DNA of 9,948 nt from an uncultured Pseudomonadales bacterium. Lineage in GTDB: Bacteria; Pseudomonadota; Gammaproteobacteria; Pseudomonadales; Cellvibrionaceae. Shown here piece after piece: positions 1 through 5,754 of this stretch. Each line of letters starts with the position of its first letter. Positions within the stretch are counted from its first letter, which is position 1. The notes under the pieces are model-generated. The model made no database searches. It was not told where the DNA came from and saw nothing but the letters and a program-made list of their open reading frames with translations. The position numbers were made by a program, and so were the translations under genes. The stretch spans positions 1-9,948 of the forward strand of contig CALIUX010000166.1 in assembly GCA_938048505.1 (NCBI GenBank). The letters run 5' to 3'.

Positions 1-1446
1 CTGATGTGTGAGTTTGCTAGTTGCCAGCAATAGTTGGCCAACAATATCATCTGCATTAGAGATAGACATAGCAAACCCTTTTGAAATACTGGCCATTTCT
101 TTTAAAAGAGGGCGGTTGGCGCTGTTTCCCATGATGAAAGTAAAGAGCCTTACATCCTGTTTTTTAAGTAGCTCTAAAAATGATTTTTTTTCGGTAATAC
201 CGACATTAGCAACACCATCTGTTACTAAGATAACCCCTGCAGGCCTATCAGCATTCGTCAGCTGTAAACCTTCTTGTAGCCCTGCATATAAATTTGTACT
301 GCCGCCAATATCGTAATTTTCAAGAGCCTTTAAAATAGCATTAATACTTTCTGGGTTTACGTGCTGAAAGCCATTTGATAAGTTAATTGCGTTATCATTA
401 AAAAGTACAACTTTGAAGCGATCCTGTGTTCGTAGCTTTTTAAGGCCTTGGCTAATACCTTCTATGAGTGTGGCGTATTTTCCGCTCATAGAGCCGGATA
501 TATCCAGTACAAATACCCAGTCTTTTCCCTCGTTAATTGCACCTAAATCAGCACCGGGTGTGAATGTCATCATGACTGTTCCGCGATTGTTGTCAGGCTG
601 TTTATAGGCAACCATATCTAGGCTTCCGGGCAAGCCTTCTTTGTGCCGCCAGTAAACCGCGATGTCTTGGTTAAGCTGAATAACGTTTGCAGTTTGGCTT
701 TCTGCATGTTCTTTATTATTGACAAGGGATACAGTCCATTCGTCTTCATTAATTTGCGTTATGGTTGCTGAAGGGTGCTTAGGAAGGCGTAATGCATCAA
801 TAGGATAGCTTGAACGAAATCTCAGATTAAAGCTAAATCTCTCTTCTACTGACTCATTTCGTGTCCAGAATGACAGTTTTTCTTCATCGGTACCGCCATC
901 TTCTAGAGGGTAGAGGTACCGACCAATGCCGCTCTCAATATGTGATTTTTGTATGTAAACCAACCGAACTTTGACATTTTGTCCGGCTTTAACGGGGTAC
1001 ACATGCATGTCAAAGGTTTTATATGCATCTTTTTCTATCAACGCGGTGTTTCTTCCAGCATCCTTTTCTGTTTCATAAATTGTGCGCGCTTGTTGCTTTG
1101 GCAGGACTTCGCCAATAACGGGTTGTTCGCCAATCCAATAAATGAATTCACCTACTGCGGCTGCGTCTGGTACTGGGAAGGAGTAAATCGCCTCAAGGTC
1201 TGAATTATTTGGGTTGTAAAAAACTTGTTCGATAGACGTTGTGGTATAGCCATTTTCAATATCAACTGTTACATGATGTTCGCGTATTTTGAGAGCAGGT
1301 AAAGAAGAATTAGCTGGTTGCATCAGGCCCGCAGCGAATGCATTGGTGCTGTGCAGGCACAAACTCAAAATCATCACGATCATGGATATAGCGTATTGAC
1401 TATAGCGGCTAACATAACGGTTAATAGGGTTTTGATATTGCTTCAT
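1..1446 (-). CDS. Exported VIT and von Willebrand factor A domain protein, 3' end cut by the window edge
   Basis: The minus strand is open from the ATG at 1446 to base 1, giving 482 codons with no stop, so the C-terminus is outside the window. Residues 1-38 look like a signal peptide: a basic start, a hydrophobic stretch around 20-31 (YAISMIVMILSL) and an AFA cleavage site at 36-38. Residues about 45-175 match a VIT (vault/inter-alpha-trypsin) domain, including EAIYSFPVPDAAAVG, the segment EVLPKQQARTIYETEKDAGR and a late KVRLVYIQ strand. Residues about 308-480 form a VWA domain with a complete MIDAS metal site: DISGS at 315-319, Thr384 in GGSTN and Asp410 in VTDG. An in-frame ATG at 1455 also exists, but GAGG lies 9 bases before the ATG at 1446 and directly abuts the one at 1455, so 1446 is preferred. 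The product is probably a cell-surface or periplasmic adhesion or binding protein. Proteobacterial proteins of this architecture include sortase substrates (TIGR03788), but the sorting motif would be off the window. Exact role unknown. Confidence 0.9.
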   Translation of the reverse strand, partial: MKQYQNPINRYVSRYSQYAISMIVMILSLCLHSTNAFAAGLMQPANSSLPALKIREHHVTVDIENGYTTTSIEQVFYNPNNSDLEAIYSFPVPDAAAVGEFIYWIGEQPVIGEVLPKQQARTIYETEKDAGRNTALIEKDAYKTFDMHVYPVKAGQNVKVRLVYIQKSHIESGIGRYLYPLEDGGTDEEKLSFWTRNESVEERFSFNLRFRSSYPIDALRLPKHPSATITQINEDEWTVSLVNNKEHAESQTANVIQLNQDIAVYWRHKEGLPGSLDMVAYKQPDNNRGTVMMTFTPGADLGAINEGKDWVFVLDISGSMSGKYATLIEGISQGLKKLRTQDRFKVVLFNDNAINLSNGFQHVNPESINAILKALENYDIGGSTNLYAGLQEGLQLTNADRPAGVILVTDGVANVGITEKKSFLELLKKQDVRLFTFIMGNSANRPLLKEMASISKGFAMSISNADDIVGQLLLATSKLTHQ

Positions 1447-1454
1447 GGGTCTCA

Positions 1455-1501
1455 TCCTCAAGACAGGGTGTGAAAAACACGATGTTTTATGTCGTTGAGG
1501 A
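1455..1501 (-). promoter_or_regulatory. Possible ribosome-site-masking hairpin in the VIT/VWA leader
   Basis: The minus-strand Shine-Dalgarno region TTGAGGA (1455-1461) is exactly complementary to TCCTCAA 33 bases upstream in the same leader (1495-1501). A smaller GTGT/ACAC hairpin (1468-1480) sits in the loop. If this 7-bp pairing forms in the mRNA it would hide the GAGG ribosome site of the gene starting at 1446. The complementarity is seen directly; the regulatory effect is inferred, and a 7-bp match at this distance can arise by chance. Confidence 0.3.
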
Positions 1502-1534
1502 GGAGTGTGGTGTGCGATCTGAGCTTTGAAAAGT

Positions 1535-1562
1535 ATGATAGAAAAAGTTGCGTATAGTGCAA
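1535..1562 (-). promoter_or_regulatory. Candidate sigma-70 promoter for the VIT/VWA gene
   Basis: On the minus strand a -35-like TTGCAC (1557-1562) and a -10 TATCAT (1535-1540, five of six consensus) are separated by 16 bases. Transcription would start near 1528, leaving a leader of about 80 bases before the ATG at 1446. The -35 element and spacer overlap an inverted repeat at 1545-1565. This is read from the sequence only; there is no expression evidence. Confidence 0.45.
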
Positions 1563-1565
1563 CTT
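1545..1565. repeat. Perfect 7-bp inverted repeat (AAGTTGC/GCAACTT), possible operator or terminator
   Basis: AAGTTGC at 1545-1551 and GCAACTT at 1559-1565 are exact inverted copies separated by 7 bases. Two readings are possible. The repeat covers the -35 side of the candidate promoter of the VIT/VWA gene, as an operator would. On the minus strand the second arm also runs into five T residues, so it could instead be a weak, AT-rich intrinsic terminator about 90 bases after the stop of the upstream HTH gene. The position over the promoter makes the operator reading somewhat more attractive. Confidence 0.4.
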
Positions 1566-1651
1566 GGAGTATTAGAGCGCGAGACTTTATATGTCTTTTG
1601 GTTTAATGCTTTTACTTTCAAATCTATTGATGCATTCAAAGTGGTATCTGA

Positions 1652-2398
1652 TTAAGATTTGGCTTTAGGGCGCCGTAAACTCTCAAAAGCGCTGTATTGC
1701 CATTGCCTAAGCGCTAATACCATTGTTGCGCCATTACGTGATGTGATAGGTATATGACTATCGGCCTCTGCTAGCTCGTTAAAGGTTTGTGCGAGCTTTT
1801 GCATTTTTCGCTGAAAAATTAAATTGCTATCACTCGAGAGTAGGGCATTGATGACATAAAGCTTTTCAGTTTCTTTTGTGAAGCTGCTGTTAAAAAATTC
1901 CTTTTCAACCTTATCGCGAAAGAACTGCTGAATGGGGCCATTAGGCAACCAGTTAAACCCAGGTGCAATAAGAAGCTTAATGCGGTTGTTAGGTAATAAT
2001 TCGATGAGCTTTAGGCGGTCTAGTCGTGCGAGTTTTTGAATGCATTGCGCTTTGGTGATGCTGTATTCAGTAATAATATTGTCAAAGCTAAAGCCGTTCA
2101 TCACACAAACAATCACCAAAACCATGAGTATATCGGCTGCGATTTCCTCTTCTTGTTCTAGCGTGAGTTGATGGAGCGCATTTTGGCTGTTTGACATCTT
2201 TTGTACTAGCTCAGAAAACTCCATTCCCAATAGCTCACAGACGCTTTCAAATCTTTGTAGGGTAAAGCTTTTTTCGGTGAACAGCCGTTTGACTGATGCC
2301 TCACTGAGCTTCAAATGTTCAGCTACGTCGCCATACGTTAGGTTTTGCGCTTTGAGTTCATTTTTTAATGTTTTTACCAGTGAGTTTATCTGGGGCAT
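1652..2398 (-). CDS. XRE/Cro-CI-type helix-turn-helix transcriptional regulator
   Basis: The product is 248 residues if started at the ATG at 2398. The N-terminal 65 residues form an XRE-like HTH: TYGDVAEHLKLSEASVKRLF (21-40) is the helix-turn-helix, followed by a third-helix segment SFTLQRFESVCELLGM. The remaining 180 residues are unusually long for a simple Cro-like repressor. Residues about 104-145 (FDNIITEYSITKAQCIQKLARLDRLKLIELLPNNRIKLL) look like a second winged-helix unit, and the C-terminus (about 180-238) is helical with no ligand motif that I recognise. An in-frame ATG at 2410 would add MELT; the later start is chosen because GGA stands 7 bases before it and little resembling a ribosome site precedes 2410. 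The gene lies 57-69 bases after rluA on the same strand and 205 bases upstream of the VIT/VWA gene, which makes that gene a possible target, though nothing proves it. Cytoplasmic DNA-binding role is likely; effector unknown. Confidence 0.8.
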   Translation of the reverse strand: MPQINSLVKTLKNELKAQNLTYGDVAEHLKLSEASVKRLFTEKSFTLQRFESVCELLGMEFSELVQKMSNSQNALHQLTLEQEEEIAADILMVLVIVCVMNGFSFDNIITEYSITKAQCIQKLARLDRLKLIELLPNNRIKLLIAPGFNWLPNGPIQQFFRDKVEKEFFNSSFTKETEKLYVINALLSSDSNLIFQRKMQKLAQTFNELAEADSHIPITSRNGATMVLALRQWQYSAFESLRRPKAKS

Positions 2399-2420
2399 AG
2401 TCAATTCCATTTTCTAAAGA

Positions 2421-2459
2421 GAGCCTGCTTTTACTCTACCTTTTCAAGAGCAGGGGCTC
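2421..2459 (-). repeat. Imperfect stem-loop between rluA and the HTH regulator
   Basis: GAGCCTGCT (2421-2429) pairs with AGCAGGGGCTC (2449-2459) with two extra G residues bulged out. On the minus strand this lies just after the rluA stop and before the HTH gene start, and is followed by TCTTTAG, which is not a real T-run. It may attenuate or protect the rluA transcript rather than terminate it. Confidence 0.35.
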
Positions 2460-2467
2460 ATCTAACG

Positions 2468-3109
2468 TTAGCTTAGGTAATGGTCAAAGGCAGATTCGCA
2501 GGTTATAACCATATCTTGCTGTGTGATAGGGTGCCTAAATACGAGCTTGGCGGCATGCAGTAAGAGTCTTTTGGCTAGAGTTTGTGTTGTACCATCGTTA
2601 TACAAGTTATCTCCCAGTATAGGGTGGCCGAGTTCTAAACAGTGCACGCGTAATTGGTGTGAGCGGCCGGTAATGGGAGTGAGGTGAAGGAGTGTGACGT
2701 TGTTATCTTGCCCATATTTCACGGTTTGATAGTGAGTTTGAGCGCTTTTTCCGCTTTCGTAGCAGACTTTTTGTTTTGGGCGGTTGGGCCAATCGCAGAT
2801 TAATGGCAAATCAATGTCACCTTGCTCTTGTATCGGCTTCCCTTGTACAACGGCGTGGTAGGTCTTGTGAATCTCTCTTCGTTCAAACAAATGCCCCATA
2901 CCTTTTTGAGCTTCATGGCTTTTTGCAAAGACGACAAGGCCAGATGTTGCCATATCAAGTCGGTGCACCACACGGCAGTTCGCATTGTATACAAGCGCTT
3001 GTGCCGCAAGACAGTGAGGCTCAGTTTTGCCCGGTACACAGAGCAGCCCTGACGGTTTATTGACCACAAGCAGGTGCGGGTCTTCGACAATAATATCGAG
3101 TGCGCTCAT
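2468..3109 (-). CDS. rluA: Dual-specificity 23S rRNA / tRNA pseudouridine synthase RluA
   Basis: This 213-residue protein closely matches the short, S4-domain-free RluA type (E. coli RluA is about 219 residues). It has the N-terminal HLLVVNKPSGLLCVPG (12-27) and the catalytic motif HRLDMATSGL (49-58) with the nucleophile Asp52. It also has DLPLICDWPNRPKQKVCYESGK, a segment diagnostic for RluA rather than RluC or RluD, and the late PITGRSHQLRVH motif with the conserved Arg. In E. coli the enzyme isomerises U746 of 23S rRNA and U32 of some tRNAs in the cytoplasm. The reading frame extends further upstream, but the ATG at 3109 has AGGA five bases before it and matches the family start. The gene is transcribed divergently from holB and is probably followed by the HTH regulator in the same transcript. 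Confidence 0.93.
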   Translation of the reverse strand: MSALDIIVEDPHLLVVNKPSGLLCVPGKTEPHCLAAQALVYNANCRVVHRLDMATSGLVVFAKSHEAQKGMGHLFERREIHKTYHAVVQGKPIQEQGDIDLPLICDWPNRPKQKVCYESGKSAQTHYQTVKYGQDNNVTLLHLTPITGRSHQLRVHCLELGHPILGDNLYNDGTTQTLAKRLLLHAAKLVFRHPITQQDMVITCESAFDHYLS

Positions 3110-3143
3110 ATTGATCCTAAAGCTATTTGATCTAAAAGTAATG

Positions 3144-3152
3144 ATTATCGCA
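3144..3152 (-). promoter_or_regulatory. Candidate extended -10 promoter for rluA
   Basis: The minus strand reads TGCGATAAT here, an extended -10 (TGn plus GATAAT, five of six consensus), about 35 bases upstream of the rluA ATG. No good -35 is visible 16-18 bases before it, as is usual for extended -10 promoters. The predicted leader is about 28 bases. Confidence 0.4.
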
Positions 3153-3167
3153 AGAATTGGGGCTGGC

Positions 3168-3176
3168 TGGTATGCT
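3168..3176 (+). promoter_or_regulatory. Weak extended -10 candidate for holB
   Basis: TGGTATGCT has the TGn extension and four of six -10 bases (TATGCT). It lies about 60 bases before the holB ATG. No -35 is recognisable. It is offered only because holB needs a promoter in this divergent gap and nothing stronger is visible. Confidence 0.22.
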
Positions 3177-3190
3177 GTTAGCTTCGATGG

Positions 3191-3206
3191 TGGACTTTTC
3201 TGTCCA
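3191..3206 (+). repeat. Short hairpin TGGAC/GTCCA in the holB leader
   Basis: TGGAC (3191-3195) and GTCCA (3202-3206) are exact inverted copies around a 6-base loop, about 30 bases before the holB ATG. The role is unknown. It is noted because holB has no recognisable Shine-Dalgarno sequence. Confidence 0.3.
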
Positions 3207-3236
3207 GCTTTCACTCTCTTTTACTATGCTTTGCTT

Positions 3237-4235
3237 ATGCCGGTTCCAGCTTTTATTCAACCCCCTTATCCTTGGTTTTTAACGCAATGGCAGCAATTTG
3301 TTGAGCAGGTCAGGGCAGACCGCTTGCCGCATGCGCTGTTGCTCAAAGGTCAAATGGGTATTGGGGCGACAGCACTAGCAGAGGCTATGGCGCAGTTCTT
3401 GTTGTGCCGCTCACCGGCTGATATGCAGTCATGTGGCCAGTGTCGGGGTTGTGAGCTTCTTTCGTCATCTACTCATCCAGACTTTCTGCATATTAAACCA
3501 GAAGAAAAGTCGAGCATTGTAAAGGTTGCACAGGTGCGTACGTTAGGCCAGTTTGTTGCGAATACGGCGCAGCAAGGCGGGCGAAAGGTCATTGTGCTTG
3601 AGCCAGCTGAGGCGATGAATCATGAGTCGGCCAACGCATTATTAAAAAACTTAGAGGAGCCCGCTGGTGATACGGTTTTTATCTTAGTGGGGTATCAAGT
3701 GGCCCGTGTTTTACCGACGATTCGTTCTCGTACAGCACAAATTAGCTTGATATCGCCATCAGAGTCGGAGTCACTAGCGTGGTTGGAGCGTAACCAAGTG
3801 AGCAACGCTGCTGAGCTGTTGAATGCATCGGGCGGTACACCACTAACAGCGATGCAGTGGTTTGAAGGCAATACCCTTGAGCAATACCAAGAGATCGCTG
3901 AGCGTATTGAGCAGGCTAGCATGGGGCAGCGATCTATCGTAGACGCGGCTAAATCGTTAGCAAGCCATGACCTGGTCAATGTCATGACCTTGTTGCAGCA
4001 ATGGTTACAGAGCGCCATTCGAGTAAACAGTGCAGAGCAGAGCGATTCCTTACCGTTGGTACAGCAATTAGCTACATTACCTGCTCAAGCGTTATATCAG
4101 CTATTGGATAGCACACAGCAACGTTTGGCTCAGCTTTATGCGGGTAGTAATCCGAATAAAGTATTGGCCTGTGAAGAGCTGCTGCTATTGTTGCAGGCCG
4201 CACGTACTGCACAGGCCGTACCTGCAAGGCGCTGA
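3237..4235 (+). CDS. holB: DNA polymerase III subunit delta prime (clamp loader)
   Basis: The product is 332 residues, the usual delta prime length. Delta prime works in the DnaX clamp-loader complex that places the beta clamp on primed DNA. Visible features are the N-terminal YPWFLTQWQQFVEQ, then LLLKGQMGIGATALAEA (34-50). The latter is a P-loop that has lost its lysine (Ala44), as in E. coli delta prime, which does not hydrolyse ATP. A zinc-binding cluster follows, with Cys57, Cys66, Cys69 and Cys72. Then come KVIVLEPAEAMNHESANALLKNLEEP (117-142) and the IRSR segment (162-165) in the place of the SRC arginine-finger motif. The ATG at 3237 fits the family N-terminus. The frame is open further upstream but overlaps rluA antisense and is not homologous there. 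No Shine-Dalgarno sequence precedes this ATG, so the start is moderately certain. In most relatives tmk lies directly upstream; here rluA does, in the opposite orientation. Confidence 0.92.
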   Translation: MPVPAFIQPPYPWFLTQWQQFVEQVRADRLPHALLLKGQMGIGATALAEAMAQFLLCRSPADMQSCGQCRGCELLSSSTHPDFLHIKPEEKSSIVKVAQVRTLGQFVANTAQQGGRKVIVLEPAEAMNHESANALLKNLEEPAGDTVFILVGYQVARVLPTIRSRTAQISLISPSESESLAWLERNQVSNAAELLNASGGTPLTAMQWFEGNTLEQYQEIAERIEQASMGQRSIVDAAKSLASHDLVNVMTLLQQWLQSAIRVNSAEQSDSLPLVQQLATLPAQALYQLLDSTQQRLAQLYAGSNPNKVLACEELLLLLQAARTAQAVPARR

Positions 4236-4324
4236 GATGGCCTGAAAAGGTGGACAGGCTCAAACTAAACGATTATTGTGCGCAGCTTCAACGGGCACCG
4301 TCTCTGACCCATTGATCTGGTCTT

Positions 4325-4338
4325 TTCATCGCGATGAA
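4325..4338. promoter_or_regulatory. Perfect 14-bp palindrome, candidate protein-binding site
   Basis: TTCATCGCGATGAA reads identically on both strands. Its centre is about 60 bases upstream of the transcription start predicted from the TATAAT at 4379-4384, a spacing typical of class I activator sites. I do not recognise the motif as that of a named regulator. Confidence 0.4.
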
Positions 4339-4378
4339 CACCATGTCACTGGAGTGCTATGCTGTTAAAAGTCGTTTT

Positions 4379-4384
4379 TATAAT
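4379..4384 (+). promoter_or_regulatory. Consensus -10 hexamer of a candidate pilZ-tatD promoter
   Basis: TATAAT is an exact -10 hexamer. The bases 16-18 upstream (around 4355-4362, TGCTATGC) do not resemble TTGACA, so the promoter would depend on an activator or be weak. Transcription from it would begin near 4391 and give a leader of about 150 bases before pilZ. Confidence 0.4.
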
Positions 4385-4541
4385 CATGGCTTATGACACT
4401 TGGCATGCACGCCAGAAATATAACCCGTTGGAAGAGCCATGTTGGGCCACTTGGATGGTTTAATGCCGTCAAGCTAGGCACATTATTCTAAGTACGTCAG
4501 TTTAATCAATAGTGGCGAATGAGTTTACAAGAGGTTTATCA

Positions 4542-4892
4542 ATGCAAGGTATTGGCGGCGCACGCAACGGCATATTGTCGTTAACAATAAAAGATAAAGC
4601 GGTGCTCTACGCAGCTTACATGCCCTACGTAAAAAATGGTGGCTTATTCATTCCAACCAGTAAGTCTTATAAAATGGGCGATGAGGTTTTCATGCTGTTG
4701 AGCTTGATGGATGAGCCCGAAAAGATCCCTGTTGCAGGTAAAGTGATTTGGGTCACCCCTCAAGGCGCACAGGGTAATCGTTCGGCAGGTATTGGTGTGC
4801 AATTTGATCCCGATGACCCCACAGCTAATAACAAGATCGAAAACTTTCTGGCCGGCTCGCTTGAGTCAGATAGACCTACCCATACAATGTGA
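4542..4892 (+). CDS. pilZ: Type IV pilus assembly protein PilZ
   Basis: The product is 116 residues and almost colinear with Pseudomonas PilZ (about 118 residues). It contains GARNGILSLTIKDKAVLYAAYMP, KNGGLFIPTSKSYKMGDEVFMLLSLMDEPEKIPVAGKVIWVTPQGAQGNRSAGIGVQF and the terminal SDRPTHTM. It is a single PilZ fold without the RxxxR motif needed for cyclic-di-GMP binding, consistent with the founding PilZ group, which supports pilus biogenesis through the PilB/FimX machinery rather than binding the nucleotide. The ATG at 4542 is chosen because AGAGG stands 7 bases before it and the length then matches the family; an in-frame GTG at 4512 would add ten residues and has no ribosome site. tatD follows after 21 bases, so the two are probably cotranscribed. 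Other pilus genes are not in the window. Confidence 0.94.
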   Translation: MQGIGGARNGILSLTIKDKAVLYAAYMPYVKNGGLFIPTSKSYKMGDEVFMLLSLMDEPEKIPVAGKVIWVTPQGAQGNRSAGIGVQFDPDDPTANNKIENFLAGSLESDRPTHTM

Positions 4893-4913
4893 TATAGCCC
4901 GTAAGGTTTTTAT

Positions 4914-5690
4914 ATGTTGACGGATTCCCATTGTCATCTCGATCGCCTTGATCTAAGCAAAAGCAACCAGTCATTGATGACAGCCATTGAGCAGGCCGAG
5001 GCGCGCGATGTCTCGCGTTTTTTGTGTGTTTGCATCAGTGAAGAAAACCGAAAAGCTGTTCTCGATATTGCGGCGCAGCGCGACAATATTTTTGCCTCGG
5101 TGGGTATTCATCCTTGTGATGTCAGTGAAAAAGTTTTGCCACAATCTGTGCTGACAGAATGGTCTGCCGACTCTAAAGTGGTTGCACTGGGTGAAACAGG
5201 ATTGGACTATTTTCATAGCCAAGATTTTATTGCTCAGCAAAAAGAGAGCTTTGTGAACCACCTACAAGTGGGTAAGCAAGAGGCATTGCCGGTCATTGTT
5301 CATACCCGTAATGCCAAGCAAGATACGCTCGATTTGATTAAAAATGATGCTTGCCGCGAAGCATCTGGCGTATTGCATTGTTTTACTGAAGATTGGGACA
5401 TGGCCAAGCAAGCGATGGACATGAACTTTTGTATTTCGATTTCAGGTATTGTGACCTTCAAAAATGCTGAGTCACTGCGTGATGTTGTACGTAAAATGCC
5501 ATTAGAGTATCTCTTGGTCGAAACGGATTCTCCTTACTTGGCCCCTATCCCTTATCGCGGCAAGCCTAATATGCCCGCTTATGTGCGTGAAGTTGCTGAA
5601 TATGTGGCCGATTTAAAAGGTCTTTCCTACGAAGAGTTGGCTAACGTCACAACACAAAACTTCTTGCGCCTTTTTAATCGGGCTGCTTAG
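4914..5690 (+). CDS. tatD: TatD-family metal-dependent hydrolase (YcfH-like)
   Basis: This 258-residue protein covers the whole TatD amidohydrolase-like barrel. The metal ligands are visible in order: HCH near the N-terminus (His6, His8), GETGLDY (Glu94), IVHTR (His130), LHCF (His155) and ETDSPYLAP (Asp205). Family members are magnesium-dependent DNases; the exact physiological substrate of the YcfH branch next to holB/pilZ is not established, so the symbol is used for the family. TAAGG lies 7 bases before the ATG. It follows pilZ by 21 bases on the same strand, the arrangement seen in many gammaproteobacteria. Its stop codon is part of the first unit of a 17-bp tandem repeat that fills the gap to greB. 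Confidence 0.92.
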   Translation: MLTDSHCHLDRLDLSKSNQSLMTAIEQAEARDVSRFLCVCISEENRKAVLDIAAQRDNIFASVGIHPCDVSEKVLPQSVLTEWSADSKVVALGETGLDYFHSQDFIAQQKESFVNHLQVGKQEALPVIVHTRNAKQDTLDLIKNDACREASGVLHCFTEDWDMAKQAMDMNFCISISGIVTFKNAESLRDVVRKMPLEYLLVETDSPYLAPIPYRGKPNMPAYVREVAEYVADLKGLSYEELANVTTQNFLRLFNRAA

Positions 5691-5749
5691 CTAATCAAGC
5701 TGCCTAGTTAATCGTGCTGGTTAGTTAATCGCGTTGGTTAGTTAAGCAT
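5682..5749. repeat. Four-copy degenerate 17-bp tandem repeat at the end of tatD
   Basis: The units are GCTGCTTAGCTAATCAA (5682-5698), GCTGCCTAGTTAATCGT (5699-5715), GCTGGTTAGTTAATCGC (5716-5732) and GTTGGTTAGTTAAGCAT (5733-5749). Unit 1 contains the last codons and TAG stop of tatD, and the preceding TTTTTAATCGG looks like half a unit. The array therefore seems to have grown out of the gene's own 3' end. It occupies the whole gap between the convergent tatD and greB. The last unit also forms an imperfect hairpin with following sequence (TAGTTA pairs with TAACTA, 5739-5757), which could help bidirectional termination, but there is no T-run. Confidence 0.8.
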
Positions 5750-5754
5750 GCTAA

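Larger units (their letters stand above)
4236..4541 (+). other. 306-base non-coding gap between holB and pilZ
   Basis: No gene is supported in this stretch. It holds a small GCCTG/CAGGC hairpin right after the holB stop (4240-4259, 10-base loop, no T-run). It also holds a perfect 14-bp palindrome (4325-4338), a consensus TATAAT (4379-4384) and several inverted repeats in the predicted leader: CATGGCT/AGCCATG at 4385-4391 and 4435-4441, TGGC/GCCA at 4401-4414, and TGCC/GGCA near 4464-4480. Together these suggest that pilZ-tatD can be transcribed independently of holB from a structured leader of about 150 bases. Confidence 0.55.

Noticed and set aside
949..1203. Plus-strand open frame opposite the VIT/VWA gene
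   Set aside because: It lies wholly antisense to a domain-supported coding sequence, has no ribosome site or recognisable domain, and is best explained as a shadow frame.
3110..3214. 35-residue N-terminal extension of RluA
   Set aside because: The added residues are not RluA-like, and the ATG at 3109 has an AGGA ribosome site at proper spacing.
3027..3236. Longer holB start, upstream of the ATG at 3237
   Set aside because: It would run antisense through the rluA start, and the added residues do not resemble delta prime, whose N-terminus begins shortly before the YPW segment.
3354..3375. Damaged P-loop as a sign that holB is a pseudogene
   Set aside because: Loss of the P-loop lysine is normal for delta prime subunits, and the frame, zinc cysteines and length are intact.
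4240..4259. Intrinsic terminator for holB
   Set aside because: The stem is only 5 bp with a 10-base loop and no T-run follows, so termination cannot be claimed.
4334..4396. 20-residue small open frame in the holB-pilZ gap
   Set aside because: No ribosome site, no recognisable sequence, and it spans the palindrome and -10 region; chance is sufficient.
5682..5749. CRISPR array
   Set aside because: The units are 17 bp, directly abutting without spacers, and degenerate; this is a tandem repeat, and no cas gene is present.
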